A DNA stretch of 64,000 nt from CAWICD01 sp052267165 (GTDB taxonomy: Bacteria; Vulcanimicrobiota; Vulcanimicrobiia; Vulcanimicrobiales; Vulcanimicrobiaceae): positions 1 to 64,000 of the forward strand of contig JBKQHO010000050.1 of assembly GCA_052267165.1 (NCBI GenBank). The letters are read 5' to 3'. Made by a program: the position numbers and the translations under genes. The notes below the pieces were generated by a model. That model made no database searches, was not told the origin of the DNA, and worked only from the letters and a program-made list of their open reading frames with translations. Positions 8,688-17,388 of this stretch are shown in pieces. The first letter of the stretch is position 1; each line of letters opens with the position of its first letter.

Positions 8688-10700
8688 TTAGCGCGGGGCC
8701 GGCGGTTGCGTGGACGGCGCCGGCGAACCGGCCGCCGCGGGGGTGAGTAGATTCGGCGTCGTGCCCAGCGTGCCGTTGCCGAGCGTCGACAGGTTGACGC
8801 CGTAACGCGGTAAGATGTTTCCGGTCACCCGGTCGAGCTCGACCGCCGCCTTCTGCAAGTCGGTCTGCGCTTGCAGCTCGAGACCCCGATCGTTCGCGAG
8901 CTCGATCTGGCGCTGGAGCACGAGGAACGTCGTCGACTGTCCGGCTTTGAACTTGCGGTATTCGCTGGCTGCGACTTTATCGGCCGCGACGCGGGCTGCG
9001 GTGGCCGCGATCAAGCGCGAGCGGGCCGAACGATAGCCTTGCAGCGCGTTGCGCGACTCGGCTTGCAAACGCTGAATCAAGGCGACCTCGTCGGTCGCGA
9101 TCTGCTTGCGCTGTTCCTGCGCCGCGCGGTAATTGCCGAGCGCCGTCCGGTTGCGCAGCGGAATACCGATCGTGGCCGAGATCGTGTACTGCGGGAAGCG
9201 GCCGGTCAGCGCGTTCGCGTACGACTGTCCGATCCCCCCGATCGTGAAGGGCGCCAGCGTCGGGGTGAGGTTCGTCGTCAGCGGCGCCAGCGGCGGGAGC
9301 GCCGGCGTCAACGCGTTGACGCGCCCGATCAGCGCGTTGATGGAAGAAAACGCGCCGCCGAGCGCCGAGAACAGCGGCGTGTTCGCCGTCGAGACGGCCG
9401 CCCCGGCGAATCCGTTCTCGGTTACGCCCAGGTTCAGATCGACTTGCGGCAGCGTTTGATCCTTGGCGTACGCGACGTTGACGTCCGCGCTGCGGATCTG
9501 CTCGCGCAGCTGCGCGATCTCGGGCCGTTCGCGCAACGCCGCCACCACCACGTCGTCGAGCGACGGCTCCGGCGGCACGTCCGTCACGGGCGAGGTGGGG
9601 ACGAGGTTCGCGGTCCAGATCGGATCGGCCGGGTCGCTGAGAATCAGCGTCTTGAGCTGGTTCTGCAGGCTGGCCACGTTCTGGATCGCCGAGTAGACGT
9701 CGTTCTGGAAGACTTGGACCTGCGTGTCGGATTCGACGACGTCGACCGGAGCCGCCTGGCCCGCTTTCACGAGCCGTGCGTTGCTCTCGCTCTGCGCCTT
9801 GGCTTGGCGCAGCGCGTCTTCTTGAATCGCGACGTTGCGCCAGGCGGCGAGCAAGTTATAGTAGGCGTCGAGCACGGTGGAGAGCGTGTTCGAAGCGTTC
9901 AACTGGGTTTGGTCGTTGGTCGCGGCGCCGTTGATCGTGGCGAGCTGGATCTGACGGCGCGTGTCGTCGATCGAGCGCCCGCGCCCCAGCGGCAGCCCCA
10001 CGTTGAGCGCGAGCGCCGTTTGGTAGAACGGATCGTAGCTGTTGTACAGCCCGTTGTTGTCGATGCGCTGCGCCGAGGTGCTCAGCGAGACGTTTCCGCC
10101 GCCCGGCAGCTTCTGTGCGAGGCCGGCACTCGCGCCCAGGCTCGACTGCGTCACCGAATAGCCGTTGGGACCGGCTTGGAAGGGGCTTATCGACGCGCTC
10201 TGCGCGAACGAATACGAGGGCTGGATCTGGAACTGCAGGTCGTACGCCCCCTTGGCGGCGACGATTTGATATCCGGCGATGCGGCGGTTCGAGGCCGAGA
10301 CGATCAAGTCGGTGTTGCGCGCGAGGGCCATCGCGACGGCGTCGTCGAGCGAGAGCCCGACGAACGGCTCCTGGTTCCCGACGATGTCGCCCGAAGGCAG
10401 CTCCGGGTTCGGCTCGCGAAAGCCCGGCTCGATCGCCGGTGCAGGCGGCAGGACGAGCCCGTTCGTCGATTGCGGCGTCGCGACGACGTCGGGCGAGGCC
10501 GTTGGAATCGCCGGGACCGTCGTCGCCGGGGCGCTCGGGCTCGCTGCCGGATTCGATGCCGGAAGCGACGAGCCCGACGGCGCGGGAGACGTGAGCGGTT
10601 GGGCCGCGGGCTGCGCGTCGAGTTGCGCGAGCCCGCTTGGAAGCGAAAGGACCAGCGCGGCGAGCGTCCCTGCCAAGCGTGCGCCCCGGGTCAGTTGCAT
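8688..10700 (-). CDS. TolC-family outer membrane efflux protein
   Basis: Outer-membrane channel of a tripartite efflux pump. The 670-residue protein starts with a signal peptide (MQLTRGARLAGTLAALVLSL) and a long Ala/Pro/Ser-rich linker (about residues 30-105). Two repeated outer-membrane-factor halves rich in alpha-helical heptads follow, including the region around GLPLGRGRSIDDTRRQI. It is longer than E. coli TolC because of the linker and a loop around residues 440-490. ATG 10700 is preferred over an upstream in-frame codon at 10730 because AGGAG sits 10 bases before it and it clears the emrB stop at 10714. It closes the emrA-emrB-tolC operon. Confidence 0.88.
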   Translation of the reverse strand: MQLTRGARLAGTLAALVLSLPSGLAQLDAQPAAQPLTSPAPSGSSLPASNPAASPSAPATTVPAIPTASPDVVATPQSTNGLVLPPAPAIEPGFREPNPELPSGDIVGNQEPFVGLSLDDAVAMALARNTDLIVSASNRRIAGYQIVAAKGAYDLQFQIQPSYSFAQSASISPFQAGPNGYSVTQSSLGASAGLAQKLPGGGNVSLSTSAQRIDNNGLYNSYDPFYQTALALNVGLPLGRGRSIDDTRRQIQLATINGAATNDQTQLNASNTLSTVLDAYYNLLAAWRNVAIQEDALRQAKAQSESNARLVKAGQAAPVDVVESDTQVQVFQNDVYSAIQNVASLQNQLKTLILSDPADPIWTANLVPTSPVTDVPPEPSLDDVVVAALRERPEIAQLREQIRSADVNVAYAKDQTLPQVDLNLGVTENGFAGAAVSTANTPLFSALGGAFSSINALIGRVNALTPALPPLAPLTTNLTPTLAPFTIGGIGQSYANALTGRFPQYTISATIGIPLRNRTALGNYRAAQEQRKQIATDEVALIQRLQAESRNALQGYRSARSRLIAATAARVAADKVAASEYRKFKAGQSTTFLVLQRQIELANDRGLELQAQTDLQKAAVELDRVTGNILPRYGVNLSTLGNGTLGTTPNLLTPAAAGSPAPSTQPPAPR

Positions 10701-10713
10701 GAACGATGATCTC

Positions 10714-12288
10714 CTATTTCGCGGGAACACTCAGCGGCTTCGGCCGGCTGAGAATGAAGGCCAGCGGCGCTAAAGCGACCGAGATGATGGCGACCACGCG
10801 CGCGGTGTCGGCATATGCGATCACGGCAGCCTGCTCCGAGACGAGGCGGTCCAAGTTAGATGCGGCCTGCGTCGAACGCTCGCCTCCGTTGAGGCGCAGG
10901 TAATCCGCGACGGGCGGCACCGACAGCGCGATGCGCGAGCCGAGCTCGGTATGGTGGATCGCGTTCGAACGCGCCAAGATCGTCACCAGCACCGCGATCG
11001 CGATGCTTCCGCCGATTTGCCGCGCGAGGTTGAAGAACGCCGCGGCCGCCGGAACGTCGCGCTGGTCGACCGAGGCCAGCACCGAGATCGTTAGCGGCAC
11101 GAAGATCTGCGCGAGCCCGAGGCCGCTGACGAAGAGCGGCAGGAAGAATGTCCAGAAATCTGACTGCGTCGTGGTCACGTTGGCCAGCATCCAATTCGAG
11201 ATGCCGAGCAAGAGAAAGCCGGACAGCACGAAGTAGCGCGCGTCGACTTTTCCCTTCGTGGCCAGCGCCGCGACCAGCGGCGTCACCAGCATGACGGCTA
11301 CGGCGCGAAAGACGAGCAGCTCCCCGGAGAGCGTCGCGGTGAAGCCGAGCGAACCCTGGACGTACTGCGGCAGGATGAGCACGCTGCCGTAGAGGCTGAT
11401 CCCCAGCACCATGCCCAGAATGCTGCCGGCCGCGACCGAGCGATAGCGCAGAACGTGGAGGTCGACGATCGGCTTATCACGGCGCATCTCGTTGAGCACG
11501 AAGGCAAGCAGCCCCGCGACCGCGAGGCAACTGCACACCACGATCGATCCGTCGTCGAACCAGTCCTTGCGCTGCCCCATGTCGAGCACGTACTGCAGCG
11601 AGCCGATCCCGGTCGCCAGAAACGCAAGCCCCAGCCAGTCGAGTTTCAGCTTGCGGGGGGCCTCCGGATTGCGCAGCAGCCAAATCACCAGCCCCAGCGC
11701 CAGCAAGCCGGCCGGCAGATTGACGAAGAACGCCCAGCGCCAAGACAGCTGGTCGGTGATGAAACCGCCGAGCGTCGGACCGACCGTCGGGCCCACGATG
11801 ACGCCCATCGAGAAGATCCCGGCGGCCTTGCCTTGTTCGTTCGCCGGAAACGTCTCGCGCAAAATCGCTTGCGAGGTCGAGAGCAGTCCGCCGCCGCCCA
11901 CCCCTTGCACGAGCCGCCAGAAGACCAGCTCTTCCAGCGAGCCGCTCAGGCCGCACATCATCGAAGCGAAGGTGAACAGCGCGATCGAGGCCGCGTAGTA
12001 CTGCTTGCGGCCGAAACGGCGTTGCAGCCAGGGCGTGAGCGGGATGACGATCACGTTGGCGATGATGTAGCCCGTGCCGATCCAGGCCGCTTGATCGACG
12101 CTCGCGCCGAAGTTGCCTTCGATATTGGGCAGCGCGACGTTGACGATCGTCACGTCGACGATCTCCAAGAGGGTCGCAGTCACGATCGCGACCGTGACCA
12201 GCGCCCGGCGCCAGCCGTATTCGACGACGTTGGAATTTCGCGCAGTCACGGCGGGGCGCGGCACCCCGCCGTTCCGCGAGAGCGCCAT
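10714..12288 (-). CDS. MFS drug:H+ antiporter, EmrB/QacA (DHA2) family
   Basis: Inner-membrane proton-driven exporter with about 14 predicted transmembrane segments over about 524 residues. Family signatures include the DVTIVNVALP segment in the first helix, GWRWAFFVNLPAG-like SWRWAFFVNLPAG in the loop after helix 6, and the WIGTGYIIANVI stretch. It sits between the EmrA-like adaptor and the TolC-like channel, so it should work as part of an EmrAB-TolC-type pump for hydrophobic drugs, lipids or other amphiphiles. ATG 12288 is chosen; an in-frame TTG at 12300 is an alternative because neither has a strong ribosome-binding site. Substrate is not readable from sequence. Confidence 0.9.
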   Translation of the reverse strand: MALSRNGGVPRPAVTARNSNVVEYGWRRALVTVAIVTATLLEIVDVTIVNVALPNIEGNFGASVDQAAWIGTGYIIANVIVIPLTPWLQRRFGRKQYYAASIALFTFASMMCGLSGSLEELVFWRLVQGVGGGGLLSTSQAILRETFPANEQGKAAGIFSMGVIVGPTVGPTLGGFITDQLSWRWAFFVNLPAGLLALGLVIWLLRNPEAPRKLKLDWLGLAFLATGIGSLQYVLDMGQRKDWFDDGSIVVCSCLAVAGLLAFVLNEMRRDKPIVDLHVLRYRSVAAGSILGMVLGISLYGSVLILPQYVQGSLGFTATLSGELLVFRAVAVMLVTPLVAALATKGKVDARYFVLSGFLLLGISNWMLANVTTTQSDFWTFFLPLFVSGLGLAQIFVPLTISVLASVDQRDVPAAAAFFNLARQIGGSIAIAVLVTILARSNAIHHTELGSRIALSVPPVADYLRLNGGERSTQAASNLDRLVSEQAAVIAYADTARVVAIISVALAPLAFILSRPKPLSVPAK

Positions 12289-12311
12289 TGACGTCGCCAA
12301 CGTTCGCTACC

Positions 12312-13682
12312 CTACTTGACCTTGACCGACGTCTCGACGTTCATGCCGGGGCGCAGCGGATAGTTCGGGTCGGGATTGTCGAACACGATTCGCACGGGAA
12401 CGCGCTGCGTCACCTTGACGAAGTTGCCGGTCGCGTTTTGCGGCGGAACGAGGCTGAACTTGTTCTGCGCCGCAGGTGACAGGTTGTCGACGTGTCCCGT
12501 GAAGTTGACGCCGTTGTACGCGTCGACGTGGACGTCGACTTCCTGGCCGACCTTCATGTGCCCGATCTGCGTCTCTTTGTAGTTCGCCGTGATGTAGATC
12601 GGACTGACCGGGATCAGCGTCATCAGCGATTCGCCGGGAGAGACGGTCTGCCCGACTTCGACGTTCTTCTGCCCGACGTAGCCTTCGATCGGCGAGACGA
12701 TCCGTGTGTACGAGAGCTGGTCCTGCGCGCTGCGCAACTGGGCGTCGAGCGAGCCGACTTGAGCTACGGCGGCTTGGGCTTGCGCCTGCTCTGCAGGGAC
12801 GCGGCTAGGCGCGTCGCTCTCTTGCAGCTTGCCCTGCGCGGTCGAAAGCATGCCTTGCTGCGCTCCGATCTGCGCCGCGCTGCTCGTCGAACTGTAGACT
12901 TGCGCGTCGAGTTTCTGCTGCGCCTCGTCGACGTTGGCTTGGGCCGCAGCGACGTCGGCTTGCGCTTGCGCGTACGAGGAACGCGCCGACTCGTACTGGG
13001 CCCGCGCCGCGTCAAGCTGCGCCTGCGAAAAGTCGCCGGTCGTCACCAGCGAGGCCGCGCGCCGGTAGTCGGCTTCGGCCTTGCGCTCGTTCTGCAGCGC
13101 GCCGGGCAGGGCGTCTTGGGTCGCCTTGAACTGGGCCCGCGCGGCGTCGACGGCCGCTTTGGCGACGTCGATCTGCTGCTGCGACGACTTCGCCTGCGCG
13201 CTGGCGCTCGCGATGCCCGACTGGGCTTGTGCGATCGCACCCGAGTTCTGGGCGTTTTGCGCTTGCTGCGTGTCGCGCGTCAAGGCGACGTTCTCCTGGG
13301 CAGCCCGAGCCTGCGCCTTTTGCGCGTCGACGGCGGCTTGCGCCTGCGCGACGCGCGTCTGCTCGTCGGTGTCCTGAAGCTGGATCAGCAGCTGGCCTTT
13401 GTGGACGCGCTGATTGGTGTCGACCAGGATCTGCTGGACGCGCTCGGAGATCTTGCTGGTCAGCTGAACTTCGTCGGCGTCGATCATCGCGTCGTCGGTC
13501 GTCTCGTGCGTCGTCGCATAGGCGAGGAAGCGCACTCCCGCGACGATGGCGACCAGGAGCACGATGACGCCCACAACGATGAGCGCCAAGCGCAAGGCCG
13601 GTGAGAGGCCCCGCTCGGAACGAGCGGTCTCTCCGTCGACCACGCCCGGGGCGGTGGCGGGAGGCTTACGCGTGGTATCCAT
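12312..13682 (-). CDS. EmrA/HlyD-type membrane fusion protein
   Basis: Periplasmic adaptor joining the EmrB-like pump to the TolC-like channel. The 456-residue protein has a short cytoplasmic N-terminus, one transmembrane segment (about residues 29-52), a split biotinyl-lipoyl domain and a very long Ala/Gln-rich coiled-coil hairpin (about residues 100-310). A beta-barrel end follows, with the typical IVSPIEGYVGQKNVEVGQ-like stretch. The ATG at 13682 overlaps the TetR stop by one base, which sets the start; a longer in-frame extension upstream lies inside tetR and is rejected. Length is slightly above E. coli EmrA (390 residues) because of the extended hairpin. Confidence 0.9.
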   Translation of the reverse strand: MDTTRKPPATAPGVVDGETARSERGLSPALRLALIVVGVIVLLVAIVAGVRFLAYATTHETTDDAMIDADEVQLTSKISERVQQILVDTNQRVHKGQLLIQLQDTDEQTRVAQAQAAVDAQKAQARAAQENVALTRDTQQAQNAQNSGAIAQAQSGIASASAQAKSSQQQIDVAKAAVDAARAQFKATQDALPGALQNERKAEADYRRAASLVTTGDFSQAQLDAARAQYESARSSYAQAQADVAAAQANVDEAQQKLDAQVYSSTSSAAQIGAQQGMLSTAQGKLQESDAPSRVPAEQAQAQAAVAQVGSLDAQLRSAQDQLSYTRIVSPIEGYVGQKNVEVGQTVSPGESLMTLIPVSPIYITANYKETQIGHMKVGQEVDVHVDAYNGVNFTGHVDNLSPAAQNKFSLVPPQNATGNFVKVTQRVPVRIVFDNPDPNYPLRPGMNVETSVKVK

Positions 13683-14299
13683 TAGTGGCTCCGTGCTCCG
13701 TTCAGAAAGATATCGACCATCGTGTTCACCGCATCGTCTTGCGTCAGCTCGCACTCGAGGCTCCACAGCTTGCGGGCCATGACGTACGAAAAGAACAGCG
13801 ACATGAAAATCCGTGCCAGCGTGTCGGGATCGCCGCGCAGTTCGCCGGCCTCGACCCGTCCTCGCATCATACCCGCCAAAGCGCGGCGTGCCTCGACGGG
13901 CGCGCGCCACACGCAGACGCTCCCCTCGGGGTTACTGACTTCTTCGGCCATGCCGATCTTGATGAGATCTTCCTTGCGGCGCATGGCCTCGACCGACGAG
14001 TGGCCGAGCGCCCGCAACTGCTCCTCGAGCGGCAGCGCGCTGGCGCTCTCGACCAGCTGGCGAACCTGGCTCGCCTCGGAATAGTAGTCGAGCATCGCCG
14101 CCAGCAAATGCTGCTTGGTTCCGAAGTGGCGAAAGACCGTCGCCTCGTTGACGTCGGCCAGTTCGGCGACCTCGCGCGTCGTCGTTCCCCGGCTTCCGTT
14201 GCGCGCGTACAACTCGCGGGTCGCAGCCAAGATTCGCAGCCGCGTCTCTTCCACGCTCGATTTTGCGCCGCCCTCGCCGTGCCGAAGTTCAGTAGCCAC
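13682..14299 (-). CDS. TetR-family transcriptional regulator
   Basis: A 205-residue regulator. The N-terminal helix-turn-helix is clear around RILAATRELYARNGSRGTTTREVAELADVNEATVFRHFGTK (about residues 21-61, read in parts). The remaining helical ligand domain is poorly conserved. GTG 14299 is the chosen start, five bases after the preceding stop, with AAGGAG about 13 bases upstream. It is cotranscribed with the efflux genes, so it probably represses its own operon in a ligand-released way. The palindrome at 15345-15362, which overlaps the operon promoter, is a candidate operator. Confidence 0.9.
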   Translation of the reverse strand: MATELRHGEGGAKSSVEETRLRILAATRELYARNGSRGTTTREVAELADVNEATVFRHFGTKQHLLAAMLDYYSEASQVRQLVESASALPLEEQLRALGHSSVEAMRRKEDLIKIGMAEEVSNPEGSVCVWRAPVEARRALAGMMRGRVEAGELRGDPDTLARIFMSLFFSYVMARKLWSLECELTQDDAVNTMVDIFLNGARSH

Positions 14300-14304
14300 T
14301 TGGT

Positions 14305-15300
14305 TTAGTGCTTCTCCTTGGTAAAGATCGAATCGTCGATCGCTACGTTGGTGTGGTAGTTGCTGTACTCGGCCTCGGCCGAAGCGTGGATATATGGAAT
14401 GTGGACCGTCGCGTGCTGCCGGGAGAGCAGGTTGAACGCGCCGACCTGCGCGTAATCCTGCGACATCGAGATCACGCCGCCGTTGTAATAGTGCCACTCC
14501 ATGTCGTCGATGCGCGCGGAAACGGGATCGATCGCGACATCCTCGTGGTCGATCATGCCGCGCACCTTTTGGATCAGCCGCACGACGACGTCGGGATGTC
14601 CCTCGACCGTCTTCTGGCCGACGATCGACATCGTGAAGCGCCGCGGCCAGCTCGAAGGATCGCCGATGTCGGAATAGATGCGCTCGAAGCCTTTGGCATA
14701 CGAAGGCACCTTCTCGAAGACGACTTCGAAATTGTCGGGCCGCTTGAAGTAGGTCGTCCCGTCCAAATGCAGCGCGACATAGGGAAAATTGCGCATCTGG
14801 AGGTCGACGCTGACGCGCGCTTCGTAACTGCGCATCTCGGCGTTCTGCTCGGTGACGCGCGTGACGAGCGCCGTCGGATCCTCGGTTTCGGGCGCGGCGC
14901 TGCTCGGCGCTCCGAGGCCCAGGCTCGCCAGCAGAAAAACCACCGCGTATGCCCCAGCCCGCCACCGGCGGGCGGGCGGCGCGACCTCTGGGCCCTCGAC
15001 CGTGAAGAGGCCGTCGAGACCGGTGATGCGCAGCGTATCTCGAACGCGTTGCCCCCGGCAGCGCAGTTTCAGCTTGGCCCGGCCCCCTCCGAGGTCGCGC
15101 CGGATCGCCAGCAGCACCGCGATCGCCCGCGAGTCGAGGACCGTGAGCGCGCCCAGGTCGATCGTCAACGCCGAAATGCCGTCGTCGACCGCACCGCGCA
15201 CGGCGGCACGGAGCCTGCTGAGGTCCGCGGGGGTTGGTGCCGGCGTTAGCCGGAAGACAGGCTGACCGCTTGCTTCCGACGGAATGTAGGAATTCTGCAT
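14305..15300 (-). CDS. STAS domain fused through one membrane segment to a LolA/LppX-like domain
   Basis: Residues about 16-103 form a STAS (anti-sigma-antagonist type) domain with the LDSRAIAVLLAI helix that carries the usual serine. A basic stretch and one hydrophobic segment (about 117-132) follow. The roughly 195-residue C-terminal part resembles periplasmic lipoprotein-carrier or DUF4292-like folds (FKRPDNFEVVFEKVP, then HYYNGG). Total 331 residues. Start ATG 15300 is preferred over 15336 because the likely promoter lies between them. As first gene of the tetR-emrAB-tolC operon it may help move a lipid or hydrophobic cargo. The domain pair is unusual; both assignments are by eye and the second is tentative. 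Confidence 0.6.
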   Translation of the reverse strand: MQNSYIPSEASGQPVFRLTPAPTPADLSRLRAAVRGAVDDGISALTIDLGALTVLDSRAIAVLLAIRRDLGGGRAKLKLRCRGQRVRDTLRITGLDGLFTVEGPEVAPPARRWRAGAYAVVFLLASLGLGAPSSAAPETEDPTALVTRVTEQNAEMRSYEARVSVDLQMRNFPYVALHLDGTTYFKRPDNFEVVFEKVPSYAKGFERIYSDIGDPSSWPRRFTMSIVGQKTVEGHPDVVVRLIQKVRGMIDHEDVAIDPVSARIDDMEWHYYNGGVISMSQDYAQVGAFNLLSRQHATVHIPYIHASAEAEYSNYHTNVAIDDSIFTKEKH

Positions 15301-15320
15301 GAGGGTGGGTACTTGCACGC

Positions 15321-15362
15321 AGATTAGCACGTCCATCGATCTAATGCAAGCACATACTTGCA
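15321..15362 (-). promoter_or_regulatory. Promoter and palindromic operator of the efflux operon
   Basis: Read on the minus strand, TTGCAT (15349-15344) and TAATCT (15326-15321) are 17 bases apart, a good -35/-10 pair pointing into the STAS gene. Overlapping the -35 is a perfect palindrome, TGCAAG-N6-CTTGCA, at 15345-15362; a half site ACTTGCA recurs at 15311-15317. This fits a TetR-type operator controlling both this operon and the divergent hydrolase gene. Binding by the local TetR is an inference. Confidence 0.5.
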
Positions 15363-15375
15363 GGTCGTTTGCCGG

Positions 15376-16149
15376 GTGACTGAGGCCACGCTTCGCTCTC
15401 TGGTAGCGCAGGCCGGATTAGGCGAGGCCTCGGTCATTCTGCTGCCCCTCGACGGAGCGGGCCCGCCGTTCGAGCTCGAGCCGGACCGGCCGCTTATGCC
15501 CGCCAGCATGATCAAGGTCCCGGTCGCAGCTGCGCTGGCCCATCGCTGGTCCGCCGGCGAGCTGCGGCCCAGCGACCGGGTCGTGGTCGACCCGGCGAAC
15601 TTGACAGCGAACGACGCCGCCTCGCCCCTGGTCGCCGGATACGAGGCGACGCTGGAAGAGCTGGGCCGGCTGATGCTGACCCGCTCGGACAACGTGGCCA
15701 CCAATGTCTTGATCGACGTGCTGGACCGGGAGCCCATCAACCGCTTCTGCCGCCGCGCGCGCTTGACGGGGACCGCCGTCCGGCGCAAGCTCTCGGGCTC
15801 ATTGCCGCTGATCGACGACCCGCGAGCGACCGGCCGCAACGCGCACCCCGCCGGGGATGCCGCCAGGCTGTTCGCGCAGGTCGCAGCCCGCGGCCGCGAG
15901 GATTGGCTCTACTCGACGCTCGCAAATCAGGAATGGAACGACAAGCTTTCGCGGGGCTTGCAGCCCGGCGACCGGTTCGCGCACAAGACCGGCGACACCG
16001 ACGAAGTCTCCCACGACGGCGGCATCTTGGAGCTCGCCGGCGGCGGGCGCTTCGTCCTGGTGGTCTACGCACCGCTTCCCTCCTCGAGCGAGGTCGACGC
16101 CAGGCATGCGGCCTTCATGCGCGCCCTGCGCCCGATGCTGGAGAGGTGA
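15376..16149 (+). CDS. Class A beta-lactamase-fold serine hydrolase
   Basis: A 257-residue protein with penicillin-recognising motifs in order: SMIK (SxxK nucleophile, near residue 45), SDN in RSDNVATN and KTG in HKTGDTDE. This is the class A beta-lactamase/D,D-peptidase fold. The omega-loop region (RRKLSGSLPLIDDPR) lacks an evident Glu166 equivalent, and no signal peptide is visible from GTG 15376 or from the TTG at 15358. A true secreted beta-lactamase is therefore doubtful; a cytoplasmic esterase or amidase is possible. It is transcribed divergently from the efflux operon across a shared 75-bp control region. Confidence 0.75.
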   Translation: MTEATLRSLVAQAGLGEASVILLPLDGAGPPFELEPDRPLMPASMIKVPVAAALAHRWSAGELRPSDRVVVDPANLTANDAASPLVAGYEATLEELGRLMLTRSDNVATNVLIDVLDREPINRFCRRARLTGTAVRRKLSGSLPLIDDPRATGRNAHPAGDAARLFAQVAARGREDWLYSTLANQEWNDKLSRGLQPGDRFAHKTGDTDEVSHDGGILELAGGGRFVLVVYAPLPSSSEVDARHAAFMRALRPMLER

Positions 16150-16235
16150 GCGCTAAACCGCGTCAAACCGCGCGCTAAAGCCCAGCGCTGCGGCGAGCTA
16201 CTTTCGCCGCCTGATGTGAGTTGAAGGAGAGTCAC

Positions 16236-17360
16236 GTGCACGCACGGTCCGTAGTAATGGTCGGACTCGTTTGCTTGTTCGGCGCGAGCGCCGCATTCGC
16301 CGCCGGCGGCCCGATGACGGGCAAGGCGGTCAAGGTCGGCGTCATCGCCGACGTGACGGGCTCGGCCGGCGCTTACGGGACCGCCCAAAAGAACGCCTTC
16401 GATCTTGCCTCCGACGACCTCAAGGCGGGGCTGATCGATGCCGGCGGCGCGACCATCACCTTCGACGTCGAGGACGCCGCCAGCGACCCAGCCCAGGTCG
16501 TCAACCTGACGCAGAAGTTCACGAGCGACGGCAGCGCGCTGCTGATCGGCCCGACGCTCTCTTCGGAAGCGAAAAAGGCCGACCCGATCGCGGTCAAGGC
16601 GAACCTTCCGATCCTGGCGATCTCGAACACCGCGCAGGGGATCACCGCGATGGGGCCCTGCGTCTACCGCGACGCGCTCGCCGAGGAACAGGTCGTCCCC
16701 GAAGCGGTCGCGCGCGCCAAGAAGACCTGGAACGTCAAGACCGCCGCGATCATCTACGGCGACGACGACCAGTTCACCAAGACCGATTACCTGATCTTCA
16801 AGGACGCGCTCGACAAAGCGGGCATCAACGTCGTCGACACCGAGACGTTCCATAAGGGCGACGTCGACTTCAAGGCGCAGCTCACCAAGATCGCCGGGGC
16901 CAAGCCGGACATGCTGGTCGTCGGGGCGCTGGTGCAAGAAGCCGTCAAGATCATCCAGCAAGCGAACGCGCAGGGGCTCAAGACGCACGTCATCGGCGGC
17001 AACGGCCTCAACTCGCCGCAGCTCTTCAAGCTGGCGGGCAAGGATGCCGAAGGCGTCGTCGTCGGCGCGGCTTATTACGCCGGCAACGATTATCCGGGCA
17101 ACAAAGCCTTCGTCGACCGCTATCAGAAGAAGTTCGGCATCGCGCCCGACCAGTTCGCCGCGCAAGCGTACGCCGCGGCGCAGATCGTCGCCCACGCGGT
17201 CAAAGAGGGCGCGACCAGCGGCGACCAGATGTGCGCCGCGCTCAAGACGAGCGGCGTTCCGACGGTCCTCGGCCCGGTCAGCTTCGAAACCACGCGTGAC
17301 GCCCACGCGCCGAGCGCGATCCTGCAAGTCAAAGGCGACCGCTTCGCTGAGTTCAAGTAG
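16236..17360 (+). CDS. livJ: Branched-chain amino acid ABC transporter, substrate-binding protein
   Basis: Periplasmic ligand-binding protein of the Leu/Ile/Val (LIV-I) type, type I periplasmic-binding fold. The 374-residue protein starts with a signal peptide (MHARSVVMVGLVCLFGASAAF) cleaved after an AFA motif. Then comes the family's opening VKVGVIADVTGSAGAYG. GTG 16236 is chosen because AAGGAGA lies five bases upstream; the TTG at 16221 would include the ribosome-binding site in the gene. It begins a five-gene livJHMGF transporter. Related binding proteins also take amides, urea or other acids, so the exact ligand is open. Confidence 0.9.
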   Translation: MHARSVVMVGLVCLFGASAAFAAGGPMTGKAVKVGVIADVTGSAGAYGTAQKNAFDLASDDLKAGLIDAGGATITFDVEDAASDPAQVVNLTQKFTSDGSALLIGPTLSSEAKKADPIAVKANLPILAISNTAQGITAMGPCVYRDALAEEQVVPEAVARAKKTWNVKTAAIIYGDDDQFTKTDYLIFKDALDKAGINVVDTETFHKGDVDFKAQLTKIAGAKPDMLVVGALVQEAVKIIQQANAQGLKTHVIGGNGLNSPQLFKLAGKDAEGVVVGAAYYAGNDYPGNKAFVDRYQKKFGIAPDQFAAQAYAAAQIVAHAVKEGATSGDQMCAALKTSGVPTVLGPVSFETTRDAHAPSAILQVKGDRFAEFK

Positions 17361-17388
17361 CCTTCGCGCCCGGGCGGGCTGCTGAGCG

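Noticed and set aside
13683..13910. N-terminal extension of the EmrA-like protein
   Set aside because: The extra 76 residues overlap tetR, are Arg-rich and precede the normal EmrA start at a TAATG junction.
14300..14965. N-terminal extension of the TetR protein to 427 residues
   Set aside because: The extension is an out-of-frame reading of the STAS gene. The true TetR domain begins at the GTG at 14299.
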